A DNA stretch of 64,000 bases from assembly GCF_003885105.1 (NCBI RefSeq), contig NZ_QWZQ01000006.1:22193-86192 (forward strand), given 5' to 3'. This document shows positions 57,981 through 64,000 of the stretch, piece by piece. The DNA comes from Lactiplantibacillus garii (GTDB lineage: Bacteria; Bacillota; Bacilli; Lactobacillales; Lactobacillaceae). The notes below the pieces were generated by a model, which was not told the DNA's origin, searched no databases, and was given only the letters and a program-made list of their open reading frames with translations. The position numbers and the translations under genes are program-made. Numbering within the stretch: position 1 is the stretch's first letter; the number at the start of each line of letters is the position of its first letter.

Positions 57981-58256
57981 GAGTGCGAGGTCCGAGCGGT
58001 TTGCTCCTGAGCATTGCCTAGCCACCAGTGGCATACGGTTTTGGTATGGTGCTGGTGGCGTAGCAAGCGGAGGGAGCAGCTCGGCCGAACACGTTTCGAC
58101 CATTGGAATTAGGAGCGCTTTCCTACCTTAACAGCCGAAACGTGTTCGGGCCAGACTGGGAGTTCCGGTTAGCTACGCAGTTGGCAATATGCCAAGACCG
58201 CATATCACCACCCGCTAGGCTAATCCTCACTCCCAACCCGTCTGGGCCTCACACTC
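57981..58256. repeat. Long imperfect inverted repeat (276 bases), possible structured leader RNA
   Basis: Left arm 57981-58100 (GAGTGCGAGGTCCGAGCGGT onward to GAACACGTTTCGAC) matches the reverse complement of right arm 58134-58256 (GCCGAAACGTGTTC to GGGCCTCACACTC) at most positions. The loop is about 33 bases. The outermost and innermost 14 bases pair almost perfectly. Sub-hairpins exist within each arm (GCCACCAG/CTGGTGGC on the left, TTGGCAATATGCCAA on the right). No reading frame and no T-run. It may be a non-autonomous mobile element or an RNase III-sensitive leader of iunH. Confidence 0.75.
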
Positions 58257-58319
58257 TGGCTGGTTCGTAAACTTCCCAGCATAAAAAACCAAGAACTTCA
58301 CTCACCGGAGGTAGGAAAT

Positions 58320-59306
58320 ATGGATGCAACCCGTAACGTCATCATTGACTGTGATCCTGGCATTGATGATAGCTTAGCTTTACTTTTAGCATTAAAATCA
58401 CCCGAACTGAACGTGGTGGGGATCACCACCGTTTGTGGCAACGTTCCCACCCACATCGGGGCCCAAAACGCCCTTAAGATTTTAGACTTAGTCGACCGGC
58501 TGGATATTCCGGTTTACCTTGGTGCTAACCGCCCTTTGAAGGTCGCTTACACCAGTGCTCAGGATACCCACGGCGAAGACGGTCTCGGTAATAGTCGCTT
58601 ACCAGAAGTGACTGCCGTGGGTCCCGCCCAGGATGCGGTCCAATTTATTGCCGATACCCTTACGGCGGACCCCACTACTTCCATTTTAGCGTTAGGACCC
58701 CTGACCAACATTGCCCAGGTCCTGCAACGCGACCCCACGCTGTTTGAACGGTGTGACCGCTTTACTTTAATGGGTGGTAGTTACAAGAGTCACGGCAACT
58801 GTTCGCCCGTGGCGGAGTACAATTTCTGGTGTGATCCGGACGCGGCTAAACTGGTATTTGATACCATGCCGGTGCCGATTCAAATGGTCGGCTTAGACGT
58901 GACGCGAAAGATCGTGTTAACACCCAGCTTGCTAGAATACATTCAGAACGTTGATCCTAAAATGGGCGCACTTTTCAAAAAAATTACGCGGTTTTACTTT
59001 GATTTTCACTGGCAATACGAGCAGGTCATTGGTTGCGTGATCAACGATCCGTTGGCCGTGGCCGCGTTACTGGACCAAGACGTCGTACGCGGCTTTGAAA
59101 GCTATACCACGGTCGCGGTGGACGGGGTGGCCCGGGGACAATCGATCGTGGACGACCACGATTTCTGGCACGAACCGGCTAACAGTCAAATTATGACGAC
59201 CGTTGACGTTGAAGCCTTTTGGCGGCTATTTTTGCAGCGGGTCACCAACGCGACGGAGCCAACTTTAACGCGGGTATTGCAGCAACTCGGGGTGGCCCAT
59301 GCATAA
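58320..59306 (+). CDS. Nucleoside hydrolase (IunH-like)
   Basis: A 328-residue Ca2+-dependent nucleoside hydrolase that splits ribonucleosides to base and ribose in the cytosol. The calcium and ribose motif is VIIDCDPGIDDSLALLLAL (residues 8-26). NVPTHIGAQNALKILDLVDR and the late His region (VDDHDFWHEP) fit the family, with length as usual. ATG 58320 follows CGGAGG. It overlaps the next gene, an ECF-type S component, by 8 bases, which suggests salvage of imported nucleosides. A very long hairpin occupies the predicted leader. Confidence 0.94.
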   Translation: MDATRNVIIDCDPGIDDSLALLLALKSPELNVVGITTVCGNVPTHIGAQNALKILDLVDRLDIPVYLGANRPLKVAYTSAQDTHGEDGLGNSRLPEVTAVGPAQDAVQFIADTLTADPTTSILALGPLTNIAQVLQRDPTLFERCDRFTLMGGSYKSHGNCSPVAEYNFWCDPDAAKLVFDTMPVPIQMVGLDVTRKIVLTPSLLEYIQNVDPKMGALFKKITRFYFDFHWQYEQVIGCVINDPLAVAALLDQDVVRGFESYTTVAVDGVARGQSIVDDHDFWHEPANSQIMTTVDVEAFWRLFLQRVTNATEPTLTRVLQQLGVAHA

Positions 59307-59847
59307 AATAAAAACGCGCACCCTAACGTTGATTGCTCTCTGTATTGCTTTAAACGTGGTCGGGGCCAACGTGGCCCTAATGTTAAAATTACCCCTGTAC
59401 CTTGATTCAATCGGAACGGTCCTTGCCGCCGCGGTTTTTGGCCCGGTGGGTGGGGTGTTGGCCGGGGGCGTGACCGCGGTCTTAAACGGTTTTACTGATT
59501 TGTACGCCTGGTTTTATTTACCGGTCCAGTTATTAACGGGACTCGTTGCCGGTTGGCTGTACCGCCGCTTTAAACCCGGAAACTGGCGGACTAATTGGTG
59601 GCTCGCACTCGCAATTTCGTTGCCGGGAACCGTTGTAAGTACCTTGATTACGGTAGCCCTATTTCACGGGATTACGTCGTCGGGTTCCAGTATGTTAGTT
59701 CAAGTGTTACTGGGAACTGGCATGAGTAAAGTGGCGGCGGTCTTTCTGATTCAAATCATGACCGACTACCTTGACCGCTTAATTACGGTTTACGTTGTGG
59801 CCCTAGTTTACCGTGTTTTACGCTACAAATTGCCGCAAGCTAATTAA
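59299..59847 (+). CDS. ECF transporter S component, probable nucleoside or base uptake
   Basis: A 182-residue membrane protein with six helices, of the ECF substrate-binding (S) type. It has TLTLIALCIALNVVGANVALMLKLPLYLDSIGTVLAAAVFGPVGGVLAGGVTAVLNGF with the small-residue-rich helix pattern (AxxxA-like) used to dock on EcfT. The energy-coupling genes are not in the window, as is usual for group II ECF transporters. Start ATG lies inside the end of the nucleoside hydrolase gene (8-base overlap); pairing with that enzyme points to nucleosides or nucleobases as substrate. Confidence 0.87.
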   Translation: MHKIKTRTLTLIALCIALNVVGANVALMLKLPLYLDSIGTVLAAAVFGPVGGVLAGGVTAVLNGFTDLYAWFYLPVQLLTGLVAGWLYRRFKPGNWRTNWWLALAISLPGTVVSTLITVALFHGITSSGSSMLVQVLLGTGMSKVAAVFLIQIMTDYLDRLITVYVVALVYRVLRYKLPQAN

Positions 59848-59850
59848 ATT

Positions 59851-59940
59851 AATGCTCACCAGCGGACTTTTGAAACCCGTTTCGACAATAATTGTGCGGG
59901 GATAAAACAGAGGTTGTGACTTTTGTCACAGCCTCTGTTA
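59851..59940 (-). repeat. Dispersed intergenic repeat with terminal hairpin, copy F (5' part truncated)
   Basis: Begins at TGCTCACCAGCGGACTTTTG (compare copy E, TGCTCACCAGCTGACTTTGG), continues CCGTTTCGACAATAATTGTG and GGATAAAACA, and ends in AGAGGTTGTGAC/GTCACAGCCTCT at 59909-59936 with a T-rich end. Lacks the first third of the element. May serve as terminator of the iunH operon. Confidence 0.8.
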
Positions 59941-59985
59941 TTTTGATTACGATGTTCAGTTTTGAAAAAAATATGACTTAAATCC

Positions 59986-60016
59986 TTGACCCTAACGCAA
60001 CGTCACCCCGTAAACT
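59986..60016 (+). promoter_or_regulatory. MerR-type promoter of the TipA-like gene
   Basis: TTGACC (59986-59991), 19-base spacer, TAAACT (60011-60016). The spacer holds a short symmetric ACG-CAA-CGT. The spacing implies activation by a MerR protein, most simply the gene's own product. Confidence 0.68.
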
Positions 60017-60040
60017 AAGTGTTGTTGAAAGGAGGGTGCC

Positions 60041-60802
60041 ATGAGTTATCAAATTAAACAGTTGGCTAGTTTGGCCGGCGTCAGTGTTCGGACACTACGT
60101 TATTACGACCAAATTGGTTTATTAAAACCAGCCCGGGTCGGGGCGAACGGCTACCGTTATTACGAAGCTGAACAGGTGGACCGACTTCAGCGGATTTGCC
60201 TGTACCGGGCAATGCGATTACCGTTAGCAGAAATTGGAACGCTGTTGACCCAGCCAATTACTCAGCAAGTGGCCAGCCTACAACACCAGTACCAAAATTT
60301 GTTACAAGAGCGAGAGCACCTCGACAAAATGTTGGTACTGATTCAAACGACAATTCAAACACAACGGGAGGACGTTACCATGACGGATGAAACTAAGTTT
60401 AAAGCATTTAAGGACGCGGCGTTAACCCAAAACGAAGCCGACTATGGAAAAGAATTACGAGCAACTTATGACGAATCCACGCTACAAGCAGCTAACACAA
60501 AATTTGCCAATCTAAGTGCGGCTGACTACCAACAAATGACGACAGTGGAGACGGAACTCATTAAAGAACTCAAACACGGTTTGACGGTTACGAACCTTGA
60601 CGACACGACTGCTCAACGGATCTACACGCTGCATCGCCAGTGGCTCGGCTTTACTTGGCCAAAGTATTCGGCCGCAATGCACCGCGGGTTAGCAGAAATG
60701 TATTTAGCTGATCACCGTTTTCAAAAATATTACGATGATCGGGCGGGAGCCGGTGCGACGGCCCTCCTAGTCCAATCAATTCGCAAAAACGCACATGACT
60801 AA
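60041..60802 (+). CDS. MerR-family regulator with TipAS ligand domain
   Basis: A 253-residue protein. The MerR winged helix is YQIKQLASLAGVSVRTLRYYDQIGLLKPARVGANGYRYYEAEQVDRLQRICLYRAM (1-60 or so), followed by a coiled coil (QHQYQNLLQEREHLDKMLVLIQTTIQTQ). The C-terminal TipAS domain (about residues 125-250) ends ADHRFQKYYDDRAGAGATALLVQSIRKNA. TipAS-type domains bind antibiotics or other bulky ligands and switch on promoters with 19-base spacers; one such promoter lies just upstream. AAAGGAGGG precedes ATG 60041. No obvious target gene follows. Confidence 0.94.
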   Translation: MSYQIKQLASLAGVSVRTLRYYDQIGLLKPARVGANGYRYYEAEQVDRLQRICLYRAMRLPLAEIGTLLTQPITQQVASLQHQYQNLLQEREHLDKMLVLIQTTIQTQREDVTMTDETKFKAFKDAALTQNEADYGKELRATYDESTLQAANTKFANLSAADYQQMTTVETELIKELKHGLTVTNLDDTTAQRIYTLHRQWLGFTWPKYSAAMHRGLAEMYLADHRFQKYYDDRAGAGATALLVQSIRKNAHD

Positions 60803-60830
60803 GAATGATTGTCCAATGAAGTACTTTGGT

Positions 60831-60900
60831 ATGAAGCGTTGTAAGCTGCGAACCGACCACCGGCTCACAGCTATATGCCAAAACTTCTCCGGGCGCCTAG
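60831..60900 (+). repeat. Right half of the GGCGCC-ended element
   Basis: GTTGTAAGCT at 60838, then CACAGCTATAT and ACTTCTCCGGGCGCCTAG match the right-hand part of the inverted-repeat element at 34144-34299. The left arm is missing, so this looks like a remnant. Confidence 0.55.
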
Positions 60901-61022
60901 ATGGAAGAGCATTATTTAAATTGGACAAGTAGCTGAATAGGCTAGGATTCATCTTCTAATTAGAATAGCTTTTCGGATTGTTCATTGTTCCAAAGTAAAA
61001 AATTTAGTTCTACTGAATTAAT

Positions 61023-61070
61023 AATCGTCAGTAAATTGGAAAACCATTTCTCAATTTACTGACGATTTTT
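61023..61070. terminator. Terminator-like hairpin in gene-free DNA
   Basis: Perfect sixteen-base arms AATCGTCAGTAAATTG and CAATTTACTGACGATT around a thirteen-base loop, then TTT. It lies 220 bases past the TipA-like gene; it may end that transcript or a small RNA. Confidence 0.75.
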
Positions 61071-61225
61071 ACGTAACGTTATGGATACTTTGAAATCTTT
61101 TTAAGTTTTGGGAGTTTTATGCGTAATAGGTTAAAGATAATTAATTGTTATTAGCGAAAAACAAGCTGGTTGGCATTTAAAACCAGGTATTTTAAGCAAC
61201 GTGCTATTAAGACTAAGTAAATTAG

Positions 61226-61265
61226 TGGTTACGGCCCGCCAACGACCGGAGGGCTGGAAAGTGGA
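61226..61265 (+). repeat. Short block shared with the 34.5 kb region
   Basis: GCCCGCCAACGACC followed within a few bases by a GGAGGG-type run and GTGGACA, as at 34538-34580. With 60831 it reproduces two pieces of the 34 kb region in the same order. Confidence 0.5.
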
Positions 61266-61366
61266 CACTAACTTGGAATCGATAGGCGGAAATTGAAACA
61301 ATCTAGTGAAATTGAATGATTGAAGTTAGGTCGCAAAGGCCTTCACCATGAAAAATAGTGACAAAG

Positions 61367-61406
61367 AAAGCCCCACCCCGTCTGATTTTTAACGGGGTGG
61401 GGCTTT
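61367..61406. terminator. Bidirectional terminator
   Basis: AAAGCCCCACCCCGT and ACGGGGTGGGGCTTT arms, perfect, around a ten-base loop. Ends the minus-strand ABC operon. Confidence 0.88.
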
Positions 61407-61418
61407 ACGGAAACAAGC

Positions 61419-62111
61419 TTATTGAGCAGTCGCGGTGTTATCACGGGTCATGTTACCGTCTTCGATCCGGTAAACAACGTCGCAGTGGCTAATGAGGCGT
61501 TGGTCGTGCGTGACCATGACGATGGCTTTGTTGTGCTGGTGGGCTTCGGCAGCGAGGCGTTGGACAACGTCGATGGAGCGGGGCGTATCTAGGCTCGCGG
61601 TAGGTTCGTCGGCAAGAATGACGCTTGGGTCGTTGTAGAGCGCGCGGGCGATGGCGACCCGCTGACGTTCACCACCGGAAAGCTCGTTGGGGTAGGCGTT
61701 TTTGACGTCGCTTAAAGCTAACTCGTTTAGGAGTTCGAGTGCGGCTGATTGTTGAAACGGACGGTGAGCCATTTTATCAACTAATTTAAACTGTTCGGTG
61801 ACCGTTAGAAACGGAATGAGGTTGGAACTTTGGAGAATGAAACCAATTTCGTTAAAACGGTAGGCTAACCGTTCTTTTTCGCTTTGCTTCGTCAGGGCCT
61901 GCCCGTTGAGAAGAACTTGGCCGCTGGTTGGGGTTTGTAGTCCGGCGGCAATGGTCAAAAAGGTACTTTTACCAGAACCGGACGGCCCAATAATGGCGAC
62001 AAATTCGCCGGCGTTGACTTCAAAGTTAGCGTCGTTAAGGGCGGTAACGGCGGTGTGACCGTGGCCAAATTGTTTATTGATGTGTTGTAAAGCTAATACG
62101 GCAGTGGACAT
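61419..62111 (-). CDS. ABC transporter ATPase, LolD/MacB-like
   Basis: A 230-residue ATPase: Walker A GPSGSGKSTFLTIAAGL, Q-loop FILQSSNLIPFLTVTEQ, signature [15 protein letters not shown], Walker B VILADEPTASLDTPRS. It belongs with the FtsX-like permease encoded 14 bases upstream in the same operon. The shorter, single-FtsX partner makes this a different transporter type from the pair at 27244. Probable heme, peptide or lipid export; not resolved. Start ATG at 62111 with AGGAGGAAA upstream. Confidence 0.94.
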   Translation of the reverse strand: MSTAVLALQHINKQFGHGHTAVTALNDANFEVNAGEFVAIIGPSGSGKSTFLTIAAGLQTPTSGQVLLNGQALTKQSEKERLAYRFNEIGFILQSSNLIPFLTVTEQFKLVDKMAHRPFQQSAALELLNELALSDVKNAYPNELSGGERQRVAIARALYNDPSVILADEPTASLDTPRSIDVVQRLAAEAHQHNKAIVMVTHDQRLISHCDVVYRIEDGNMTRDNTATAQ

Positions 62112-62125
62112 AGTTTTATTTCCTC

Positions 62126-63193
62126 CTATCCAATGGCAACGACGGGGTCAATTTTTGCAACGGTGCGCCAGGAAAGCAGCGCGCCAATGACCGCGGCACC
62201 GAGTAATGCGAGACTGTAAATACCGAAGGCTTGCCAGTTAATGACGAACGGAAGACCAGCTGGCATGATCTGGGCTAACCCGACCGTAATGGCTAAGCCA
62301 AGGCCAATTCCAATTAGGGCCATGGCGATACTTTGCGTGAGTAAGGCCGCGATAATGTGACTGGTTCCGATACCCTGAACTTTCAAAACGCCGAATAGAG
62401 CCTGCTTTTGAAGGGTCAATACGAACATGAAGATGCCAATCACGGCGAGGGCGATGACGAAGAGGAAGTAGATCATGGTATTTAGCGTTAACTGTTCGGC
62501 GCTGTAGCCGGGAAGGTTATCGATAAAAGTATTGATACTCATCCGTTGTAAGTTGCCGTGTTTACTAGTTTTAAAGTGACTACGCTTAGTGACAAACGCG
62601 TTGATGGGCTGTTGCTGGCCGCTGGTAACGGGACTGCCTTTCAAGCGGTTTAGAGTAGCGGTATCGGTATAAACGGTGGGTGCAATGCTGTAAGTGCTGG
62701 CGGCGTATGTCCCAACGATTTTGACCGTTTTTTTGGTCGTCCCGATTCGGACCTTTTGACCGAGATGGTAGCCTTGGTCTTTAAGGGCGGCGGAGATCAA
62801 CAGTTGGTTTTTACCATTGATCCGATGACCACTCGTCACGGTCGGCATTAAGAAACTGTTACGGCTAGTCCCAAACGCACTAGCCGTGGTTTTGAGTTGA
62901 TTATTGCTGGTTCGTAAAGTCCCGGATAAGTTCGATAACGGGGCGATCTTCGTTCCCTGAAGGTGTTTTTTATCAGCCAGGGTCAACTGGGACGCGGACA
63001 ACGTTTGGTTGGCGTTTTTATTTAAATAAACGGTGGTCGCGTGCCACTGGTCGACCGCTTGACGGTTTCCGTTAGACAAACCGTTGGCGAGCCCGGCTAA
63101 CATGAACACGACCAGGGCAATTAATAGTAAAACGCCACTGAGTAAGCTATAGCGTAGTTTTTCGTGACGCATTTCTTTTAATCCTAGGTACAT
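62126..63193 (-). CDS. ABC transporter permease, single FtsX domain
   Basis: A 355-residue permease. TM1 YSLLSGVLLLIALVVFMLAGLANGLS is followed by an extracytoplasmic domain (about 45-225) and three C-terminal helices: TMIYFLFVIALAVIGIFMFVLTLQKQALFGVLKVQG, IIAALLTQSIAMALIGIGLGLAITVGL and FGIYSLALLGAAVIGALLSWRTV. This four-helix MacB-like layout works as a dimer with the ATPase behind it. The GVLKVQGIGTSHI coupling helix is typical. ATG 63193. Its promoter is flanked by two copies of a 14-base palindrome, so a dedicated repressor is expected, but no such gene is adjacent. Confidence 0.92.
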   Translation of the reverse strand: MYLGLKEMRHEKLRYSLLSGVLLLIALVVFMLAGLANGLSNGNRQAVDQWHATTVYLNKNANQTLSASQLTLADKKHLQGTKIAPLSNLSGTLRTSNNQLKTTASAFGTSRNSFLMPTVTSGHRINGKNQLLISAALKDQGYHLGQKVRIGTTKKTVKIVGTYAASTYSIAPTVYTDTATLNRLKGSPVTSGQQQPINAFVTKRSHFKTSKHGNLQRMSINTFIDNLPGYSAEQLTLNTMIYFLFVIALAVIGIFMFVLTLQKQALFGVLKVQGIGTSHIIAALLTQSIAMALIGIGLGLAITVGLAQIMPAGLPFVINWQAFGIYSLALLGAAVIGALLSWRTVAKIDPVVAIG

Positions 63194-63218
63194 TTAAAAT
63201 TCCCCTTTCTAGTTTCAC

Positions 63219-63294
63219 TTATCACCTGATAATTGAATGCATAAAGCATAGCATCTTGAAATTAAAAACGCAAATTTAATTTATCGATTGATAA
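63219..63294 (-). promoter_or_regulatory. Promoter of the ABC operon flanked by two identical-type operators
   Basis: On the minus strand, TTGCGT (63268-63273), a 17-base spacer and TATGCT (63245-63250) form a promoter with TGC extension. TTATCACCTGATAA (63219-63232) and TTATCGATTGATAA (63281-63294) both fit TTATCRNNTGATAA and lie on either side of it, 62 bases apart. Confidence 0.78.
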
Positions 63295-63370
63295 ACCAAG
63301 CTGAATTATTACGAACTTTGGCGGTGGGCTGGTATGATAAGTTTATTGAATAGGGAGGCAGGTTTTATTG

Positions 63371-63883
63371 ATGACGAATAAAAGTTTTAACCACCGCGCG
63401 GCCGTAGTTGCGGGCGTGACCGGTGGGGTAATTTCTGGATTAGTCAAACTTGGCTGGGAAAATATCTTGCCACCGCGGACTCCGGAGCGGGATCAAACCA
63501 ACCCACCGCAGCAGTTATTACAACAGGTGGGAATTCCAGCGAGTGTCACGCACGCCACGTATTCGTACGCGGGACACCAATTACCGGTTGTCAGTTACAT
63601 GATGCATTTCGGCTTTTCGACCACCTTTGCGGTAACGTACAGTCTGTGGGCACGTAAACACCCCCAAGCTAAGGCGGGGAGTAGTGCGCTATTTGGGCTC
63701 GGCGTTTTTGGTGCCTTCCATCACATTTTGCTGCCGGCGCTAGGAACGATTCCCGCCGCGAAAGATCAGCCAATGACCGAGCACGTCTCCGAAGCCCTAG
63801 GGCATGTTTTATGGATGTGGACGGCCGATTGGGTCAGCGCAGCGGTATACGACCGTTTAACTCGCAAAACCAACCAAAAATAA
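63371..63883 (+). CDS. YagU/DUF1440-family membrane protein
   Basis: A 170-residue protein of the YagU family. Start region RAAVVAGVTGGVISGLVKLGWENILPPRTPERDQTNPPQQLLQ is the family hallmark (KxGWExxxPPR). Further helices at YMMHFGFSTTFAVTYSLWA, SALFGLGVFGAFHHILLPALG and SEALGHVLWMWTADWVSAAVYDRL. E. coli YagU is an inner-membrane protein linked to acid tolerance; the molecular role is unknown. ATG 63371 with GGGAGG 11 bases upstream is preferred to the TTG before it. Confidence 0.9.
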   Translation: MTNKSFNHRAAVVAGVTGGVISGLVKLGWENILPPRTPERDQTNPPQQLLQQVGIPASVTHATYSYAGHQLPVVSYMMHFGFSTTFAVTYSLWARKHPQAKAGSSALFGLGVFGAFHHILLPALGTIPAAKDQPMTEHVSEALGHVLWMWTADWVSAAVYDRLTRKTNQK

Positions 63884-63930
63884 ATTAATTAAGTAAACGT
63901 TGCCACTAACTAAGTTTGTTAGTGGGATAT

Positions 63931-63985
63931 ACTCCTCTTTGGGTAGACAAGCAAATAATCAAAGCTTGCCTACCTAAGGAGGAGT
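63931..63985 (+). promoter_or_regulatory. Hairpin hiding the ribosome binding site of the last gene
   Basis: ACTCCTC-TTT-GGGTAGACAAGC pairs with GCTTGCCTACC-TAA-GGAGGAGT around an eleven-base loop. The right arm contains the AGGAGGAG ribosome binding site 6 bases before ATG 63992. The stem is nearly perfect over 22 positions, so translation of the downstream gene should be low unless the hairpin is opened. Confidence 0.7.
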
Positions 63986-63991
63986 TTTTCT

Positions 63992-64000
63992 ATGGGCAAA
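63992..64000 (+). CDS. Start of a further gene (3' end outside window)
   Basis: ATG GGC AAA after AGGAGGAG with a 6-base spacer. Only three codons (Met-Gly-Lys) are visible, so identity cannot be given. The ribosome-site-sequestering hairpin just upstream is reminiscent of the leader of IS200-type transposase genes, which is only a hint. Confidence 0.45.

Larger units (their letters stand above)
60901..61366. other. Gene-free stretch with remnants of structured repeats
   Basis: About 470 bases without a supported gene. It contains a strong hairpin (61023-61070) and a short block shared with the 34.5 kb region (61226). The rest is A/T-rich and shows no ribosome binding site with an open frame. 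Confidence 0.4.

Noticed and set aside
1..64000. CRISPR array, tRNA or rRNA genes, integrated phage
   Set aside because: No regularly spaced direct repeats apart from protein-coding ones, no cloverleaf with CCA-like end or GTTCGAATC-type T arm, and no phage structural or integrase genes were found.

Overview
The window looks like chromosomal DNA of a lactic acid bacterium of the Lactobacillaceae. Supporting signs are strong AGGAGG-type ribosome binding sites, frequent GTG and TTG starts, a SufB/SufT iron-sulfur assembly pair, tandem TagE-type teichoic acid glucosyltransferases, a LysM wall protein with a lysozyme-like tail, two type I signal peptidases, a DUF3737-MalY pair and a YhgE/Pip giant membrane protein. 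GC content looks close to 50 percent. That would suit the Levilactobacillus/Secundilactobacillus side of the family, but genus cannot be fixed from this window. No rRNA, tRNA, CRISPR array or complete insertion sequence was seen.

Layout. 0-5.5 kb: end of a suf operon, two GNAT acetyltransferases, a DHA2 drug exporter and a lipoprotein nuclease. 5.9-15.6 kb: an envelope and efflux block with an ArsR-like regulator, a TetR-like regulator, YhgE/Pip, a heterodimeric ABC exporter and small membrane proteins. 15.8-23.2 kb: DUF3737-MalY, an NADP-binding oxidoreductase, a probable small structured RNA, RsgA, a HAD phosphatase, an acetyltransferase, Usp and a histidine phosphatase-fold protein that has lost its catalytic histidines. 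23-26 kb: small membrane proteins and two signal peptidases, with an unusual cluster of DnaA boxes. 26-34 kb: a second acetyltransferase, an ABC/FtsX exporter, an M20 deacylase and a MerR-controlled cupin/CMD/SDR operon. 34-41 kb: a structured 740-base gene-free stretch, NatAB, an Ogt/AdaA alkylation-response pair, a glucose dehydrogenase-GlcU pair and the LysM protein. 41-52.7 kb: two TagE proteins, a LysR-YeiH divergon, a DHA2 exporter with its DUF4811 partner, a HAD hydrolase, an MFS carrier, an AEC carrier and a YczE-like protein. 52.7-64 kb: a NapA antiporter behind a leader terminator, a Na,K-ATPase-like P-type ATPase, a nucleoside hydrolase with an ECF-type S component behind a very long hairpin, a TipA-like MerR, an operator-flanked ABC exporter, a YagU protein and the first codons of another gene.

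Themes. Most genes form small operons for transport, cell envelope and stress. Three promoters have the 19-base -35/-10 spacing of MerR activation, and one contains a perfect 18-base palindrome. A repeat family of about 110 bases, four of whose six copies end in a GAGGCTGTGAC hairpin, sits between genes at six places. The least explained material is non-coding: the candidate RNA at 18.7 kb, whose closing stem buries a strong ribosome binding site, the 276-base inverted repeat ahead of the nucleoside hydrolase gene, and the structured region at 34.1-34.7 kb.
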